This document shows, piece by piece, positions 60,190 to 64,000 of a stretch of 64,000 nucleotides of DNA. How positions within the stretch are numbered: position 1 is the first letter of the stretch; each line of letters opens with the position of its first letter. This DNA is from Staphylococcus sp. KG4-3 (GTDB taxonomy: Bacteria > Bacillota > Bacilli > Staphylococcales > Staphylococcaceae). The position numbers were made by a program, and so were the translations under genes. The notes under the pieces are model-generated. The model searched no databases, was not told the origin of the DNA, and saw only the letters and a list, made by a program, of their open reading frames with translations. Where the stretch lies: assembly GCF_033597815.2 (NCBI RefSeq), contig NZ_CP166245.1, forward strand, positions 1,364,001-1,428,000, given 5' to 3'.

Positions 60190-61008
60190 TTAAAGATCCT
60201 TTACTTCGATGATTTCGCAATTATGCTTTAGTAAATGTTGTAAAACGACATTTAAATTTTGTTTGTCAATTTGTAAGGTGACATATTGATGGTTTGAAGT
60301 TAATTTAGCACATACCCACGATGCTAAATCACGTTCGATGATTTCATTAACATATTGTTGGTTGGTAATTGTGATAGACTTCAATTCTTGATGATTAGAT
60401 TGTGGCATAAATGTATAATCATCTAAACTTAATATATGAGTCGCAATTGTATGTTCAATATTAGAATCATGATCTGTAATAATTATTGTTTTAGTTTTCG
60501 ATAGTTGTTGTAAACGAGTTAAAAATTGTGCTTCTGACATTTTATCTAAACCTGAAAATGGTTCGTCAAATACCATTATATCCGCATCCGTTAATAAAGT
60601 TTGGATGATATTCACTTTTTGTAAAGAGCCTTTTGAAAGATGATGTAATTTAGTATTTTGTAATGAAGATAGGTTTAATAGTGATAAATAGTCATCAACG
60701 GTATGGCTGTCAGGTTTCCGCTTCATATTCAAATTTTGAATAGTTGTTAGAAATGATTTTGTTGTTAGTTTTATGTTTTTAGGGAAACTGTCAGGCGCGT
60801 AACTTGTGTAGCCAGAGACATTAATAATACCGGTATTTGGTGTTATTAATTTTGTCATCAATTTGAGTGTCAAACTTTTACCGACGCCATTCTTCCCTTT
60901 TAATAAGGTGATTGAGCCTTTGGGTATTTGAAATGATAAATTATTGATGATTGTTTTGTTGTTAAGCTTTAATGTTACCTGATCCATTTCTACTGCTATT
61001 TCAGTCAT
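60190..61008 (-). CDS. ABC transporter ATPase
   Basis: 272 residues. Walker A GKNGVGKS (residues 39-46) and Walker B IMVFDEPFSGLD are good. The signature is SKGSLQKVNI, a common variant of LSGGQ in ABC-2 exporters. The C-terminal 60 residues form an added domain without motifs. Partner of the following permease. Confidence 0.87.
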   Translation of the reverse strand: MTEIAVEMDQVTLKLNNKTIINNLSFQIPKGSITLLKGKNGVGKSLTLKLMTKLITPNTGIINVSGYTSYAPDSFPKNIKLTTKSFLTTIQNLNMKRKPDSHTVDDYLSLLNLSSLQNTKLHHLSKGSLQKVNIIQTLLTDADIMVFDEPFSGLDKMSEAQFLTRLQQLSKTKTIIITDHDSNIEHTIATHILSLDDYTFMPQSNHQELKSITITNQQYVNEIIERDLASWVCAKLTSNHQYVTLQIDKQNLNVVLQHLLKHNCEIIEVKDL

Positions 61009-61035
61009 ATATATACTCCTTTATACAATACACAG

Positions 61036-61605
61036 CTATAATGATTTGTTTTTATTATATATAAGTTGTACGACGCCACTTTGGTACGTATTAGTTTTTA
61101 CATGTATCAGATTAATTCTATTTGCTAAATGTTCAAACAAAGGTTTTCCAGAACCTAACACAATAGGGTGTATAGATAAGCGATATTCATCAATTAAGTC
61201 ATTATTTATAAAAGAAGTTATAATATTAGAACCGCCGTATAACCAAATATCTTTAGTCTGTTGGGCTTTAATTTTGTCTATATTAACTAGCATATCTTCT
61301 GAATTTATATATTCGACATCTGCAGAAACAAGATTTTTCTGTTGCGTAAATACATATTTCTGTTTACTATGAATCTCTTGCCACATACTATAGTCTCCAT
61401 TTTCTTCATTACCTAATTGAGGCGTATAAGTCCCCCATAAATCATAGCTTTTCCTACCGTATATGATAGCGCTAATCTGTTTTAAAAAAGTATTGAAATT
61501 CATTTCTGGATCCATAATACACCAGTCAATTTCCCCATTTGGCCCTTCTATGTAGCCATCGAGACTTACAGCGAGGTCTAAAATAACTTTTGATTGATTG
61601 TTCAT
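61036..61605 (-). CDS. RibD C-terminal/dihydrofolate reductase-like protein
   Basis: 189 residues. The N terminus VILDLAVSLDGYIEGPNGEIDW and the later LYGGSNIITSFINNDLIDEYRLSIHPIVLGSGKPLF are typical of the YyaP/YwjB reductases, which are NADPH-binding and not essential DHFR. The substrate is unknown. The ATG at 61605 has AGGTG 7 bases upstream; a longer frame to 61713 is not supported by a ribosome binding site. Confidence 0.85.
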   Translation of the reverse strand: MNNQSKVILDLAVSLDGYIEGPNGEIDWCIMDPEMNFNTFLKQISAIIYGRKSYDLWGTYTPQLGNEENGDYSMWQEIHSKQKYVFTQQKNLVSADVEYINSEDMLVNIDKIKAQQTKDIWLYGGSNIITSFINNDLIDEYRLSIHPIVLGSGKPLFEHLANRINLIHVKTNTYQSGVVQLIYNKNKSL

Positions 61606-61759
61606 ATTAATACACCTACTATTGTCGATATTATATTTAGTATATGGAAATATATGTATAAATTCAATTGATAATAATTTTAATATAAATATATTCGAAT
61701 TAAAAATGCACAACGATAAAAATCGGTGTGCAATAAATTATGAATGATAATAAAAATAT

Positions 61760-62767
61760 TTAATTACTAGCAAAATGAACCATACTGTTTGATTTGGAAG
61801 ATTTTTGTATAGCATCAATCATGGCGATAGATGCTAATGCATCTTTAGGCTGTATATAATCATCAGTATCTTCAATAATGCAATCATAGAATTGGTTAAT
61901 CAACTTGCCATGGCTAGGACCATAATACGATTTATCACCATCTAGCTTTTCATCTTCATTAATTTGAATCTTATAACCTTGTTTATTCATACGTGTAAGT
62001 ATATTATCTTTAATTGTTAATTTTTCATTTTCAAATATAACCTGTAACTCTACACTTGAGTTTCCAAAATTAGCATTAGTAGCAAAGAACATGCCGTTCG
62101 CATTATTTTCAAATTTAATATGTGCGGATGCTGTATCTTCTACTTCGATATCATAATCTAATAATTGAGATACGGTTCCTTTAATAGAGGTTACATTCCC
62201 GCAAAGTAGTTGCATTAAATCTAATGTATGAATGGATTGATTGATTAGAACACCTCCGCCTGCATAAGCCATTTGTCCACGCCAAGGTTTCTCTGTGTAA
62301 TAGGATTCAGGTCGAAACCATGTTACTAGACCTTTTACTCCAATGACCTCTCCGTATTGTCCGCTTCGAACAATGTTTTTTAATGTCTGGAAGGTGTCGT
62401 TATATCTATTCTGGAAGCATACGCCTATCTTAATTTCTGAATATTGACGTTGTAAAGCGACTAATTCGAGTCCTTCTTTCGCATTTACAGCTAAAGGTTT
62501 TTCTTGTAATACATGGATCCCTTTTTCAACACATGTTGTAGTAGCAGATACATGTAAGTGGTGAGGTAAGCAAACATGAACGCAATCTAACTTTTCTGAA
62601 TCTAACATGCTATTTAGATTATTATAAAAATTGCTATGAGGTGCTTTGTTTTTTAATGATTCATCTTCATCACAAACCGCGATTAATTGAGCTTTAGGAT
62701 TTTGTTGTATTGCATGTATATGAATTTGTGAGATATCTCCTAAACCGACTACACCAACTTTCAACAT
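61760..62767 (-). CDS. Gfo/Idh/MocA family oxidoreductase
   Basis: 335 residues. The NAD-binding GVVGLGDISQIHIHAIQ lies at residues 5-21 and the catalytic-lysine motif LQEKPLAVN near 91-99. GGVLINQSIHTLDLMQLLCG is a signature of sugar or inositol dehydrogenases. It is the second of two paralogues in tandem, 26 bases apart, and acts on an unknown polyol or sugar. Confidence 0.85.
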   Translation of the reverse strand: MLKVGVVGLGDISQIHIHAIQQNPKAQLIAVCDEDESLKNKAPHSNFYNNLNSMLDSEKLDCVHVCLPHHLHVSATTTCVEKGIHVLQEKPLAVNAKEGLELVALQRQYSEIKIGVCFQNRYNDTFQTLKNIVRSGQYGEVIGVKGLVTWFRPESYYTEKPWRGQMAYAGGGVLINQSIHTLDLMQLLCGNVTSIKGTVSQLLDYDIEVEDTASAHIKFENNANGMFFATNANFGNSSVELQVIFENEKLTIKDNILTRMNKQGYKIQINEDEKLDGDKSYYGPSHGKLINQFYDCIIEDTDDYIQPKDALASIAMIDAIQKSSKSNSMVHFASN

Positions 62768-62793
62768 TTTATCATCTCCTGTTATAGGTGAAT

Positions 62794-63939
62794 TTATTTA
62801 TTTTCTGTATTGATTTTATGTTGTAAAGCATTTTTGAATTCTGTTGGGTCTACAGGCAGTGTTACTTCTTTACCTGACCAACTAGAAAGATAAATTGCAT
62901 TTACGAAGTTAACGCCATGAATTCCATCGCTACCAGGCGCTATAAGCGGTGTATCATCGATGATATTTGCAGCGAAGTTTTCAAGTACATTGATGTGTTG
63001 TTCGCCCCAGACACTATCAAATTCAAAAGTATCTGTTTCATAGATATCTCCCATACCATCACCTTTGAAGATTTCTGCTACATCCGCCCAAGTCATAGTT
63101 TCATTCATTTCGTTTTCAGATTGTTTTAAGCGTTTGATAGTTATTTTCTTACTATCTTCTACTAGAATTTTTCCTTTATCTCCTGTAATTTCTAGTCGAT
63201 CCGTGCCAATGATGTCATGCGTACATGTGATGAAAACACCTGTCGCCCCATTACCGTAATCTAATACAGTCGTCACATCATCATCAACATTTAAATTTCT
63301 CTGGTAACCGTATTTTACATTGGCATATACTTTTTCTGGTAGTCCGCATAACCATTGCATTAAATCAATTTGATGTGGTGCTTGGTTAACTAGTACACCA
63401 CCACCTTCTCCATTCCAAGTTGCACGCCATGAACTTTGATCATAATATGCTTGTGGGCGCCACCAAGTAGTAATAATCCAATTTGTACGTCTAATTTGTC
63501 CGATATCTCCATCATCAATTAAGGCTTTAACTTTTTGATAAAGTGGATTAGTTCTTTGATTAAAGAAAATACCAAATGTCAATTCAGGTTTTGAAGCGGC
63601 TAAGTCGCTAATTTCTTTTACTTTTTCGGCATAGATATCAGCTGGTTTCTCCAATAGTGCATGTATGTCTCTGTTTAATGCGGCTTTGCCTATTTCAGTA
63701 TGCAAATAATGTGGTACTGTTGTCACAATAGCATCGACATCTCCGCTTTCTAATAAATCGATATAATCATTATAAAAAGGCGTATCGGGGTATTTTTCGG
63801 TAGCTAGTGCTTTTTTATCAGGATCGATATCACAAATGGCACCAATCACTACATTTTTTACTTTGTTTTCATTGATAAAGTCAGCATAGGTATTGCCTTG
63901 TGCTCCTAATCCAATTATGCCTAAACGAATATTTGTCAT
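62794..63939 (-). CDS. Gfo/Idh/MocA family oxidoreductase
   Basis: 381 residues. GIIGLGAQGNTYADFI (residues 7-22) binds NAD; LLEKPADIY carries the catalytic lysine; GGVLVNQAPHQIDLMQWLCG is the family signature. It overlaps the upstream gene by one base (TAATG). Length is typical for the group. Together with the next gene it suggests a pathway for a sugar acid or inositol relative. Confidence 0.88.
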   Translation of the reverse strand: MTNIRLGIIGLGAQGNTYADFINENKVKNVVIGAICDIDPDKKALATEKYPDTPFYNDYIDLLESGDVDAIVTTVPHYLHTEIGKAALNRDIHALLEKPADIYAEKVKEISDLAASKPELTFGIFFNQRTNPLYQKVKALIDDGDIGQIRRTNWIITTWWRPQAYYDQSSWRATWNGEGGGVLVNQAPHQIDLMQWLCGLPEKVYANVKYGYQRNLNVDDDVTTVLDYGNGATGVFITCTHDIIGTDRLEITGDKGKILVEDSKKITIKRLKQSENEMNETMTWADVAEIFKGDGMGDIYETDTFEFDSVWGEQHINVLENFAANIIDDTPLIAPGSDGIHGVNFVNAIYLSSWSGKEVTLPVDPTEFKNALQHKINTENK

Positions 63940-64000
63940 TATACATTCTCCTTATTTTCAATATTTTTTAAAATTTCTAAAAGCGCTTCATACTGAATTT
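63939..64000 (-). CDS. 3' end of an upstream gene in the same operon (partial)
   Basis: One frame is open from the window edge to a TAA that overlaps the next start. It encodes a 19-residue tail, IQYEALLEILKNIENKENV, too short to assign. Genes next to such dehydrogenase pairs are often sugar isomerases or epimerases, but nothing in these residues proves it. Confidence 0.6.
   Translation of the reverse strand, partial: IQYEALLEILKNIENKENV

Overview
The window is an AT-rich chromosomal segment of a coagulase-negative Staphylococcus. The gene neighbourhoods trp-femA-femB, lysC-asd-dapABD-deacetylase-alr-lysA-cspA, acylphosphatase-XpaC-TelA-brnQ-VWA-MoxR and msrA/msrR match staphylococcal gene order. 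The saprophyticus/xylosus group is a guess from protein style and cannot be proven here. Assignments come from reading motifs and from memory of families; no database was searched. I see no rRNA, tRNA, IS element, prophage or CRISPR array.

Layout. 1-2716: end of a sugar (probably ribose) ABC importer, rbsA'-rbsC-rbsB. 2875-4510: divergent msrA and the LytR-CpsA-Psr gene msrR. 4620-4980: a compact Fst/par-type type I toxin-antitoxin locus, the most interesting element here and too small for ordinary gene calling. 5101-6698: a 4-oxalocrotonate tautomerase and a Y-family DNA polymerase behind two LexA (SOS) boxes. 6842-10747: tyrA, a 2-hydroxyacid dehydrogenase, an M42 peptidase and a small membrane protein. 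11038-14247: a low-GC accessory stretch with a TarM/GtfA-like glycosyltransferase, a GNAT acetyltransferase and a small membrane protein. 14326-21152: trpEGDCFBA behind two tandem tRNA-Trp T-boxes. 21269-24943: a DJ-1/PfpI protein, then femA and femB for the pentaglycine bridge. 24944-25092: a candidate small RNA antisense to nothing, with its own promoter and terminator.

25281-30296: an HdeD-like membrane protein, a Fur-box siderophore-binding lipoprotein, a small membrane protein and oligoendopeptidase F. 30368-34938: pstSCAB-phoU on the minus strand behind a possible PhoP box. 35376-39040: cvfB, an ABC-F ATPase and an aldo/keto reductase. 39177-47846: a lysine-riboswitch-controlled operon for lysine, diaminopimelate and D-alanine. 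It feeds the same peptidoglycan that FemA and FemB cross-bridge. 47925-48783: a candidate small RNA, cspA and a DUF1033 gene. 49144-51211: acyP, an XpaC-like gene and telA. 51502-57775: BCCT and BrnQ transporters, then a VWA/MoxR pair. 57936-64000: a DUF6501-like protein, a VOC protein, a small membrane protein, an ABC exporter, a RibD-C/DHFR-like reductase and two Gfo/Idh/MocA dehydrogenases, cut by the window end.

Regulation visible in the DNA includes LexA, T-box, L-box, Fur, PhoP-like and CodY-like sites. Together they couple the amino-acid, iron, phosphate and cell-wall genes to nutrient status.
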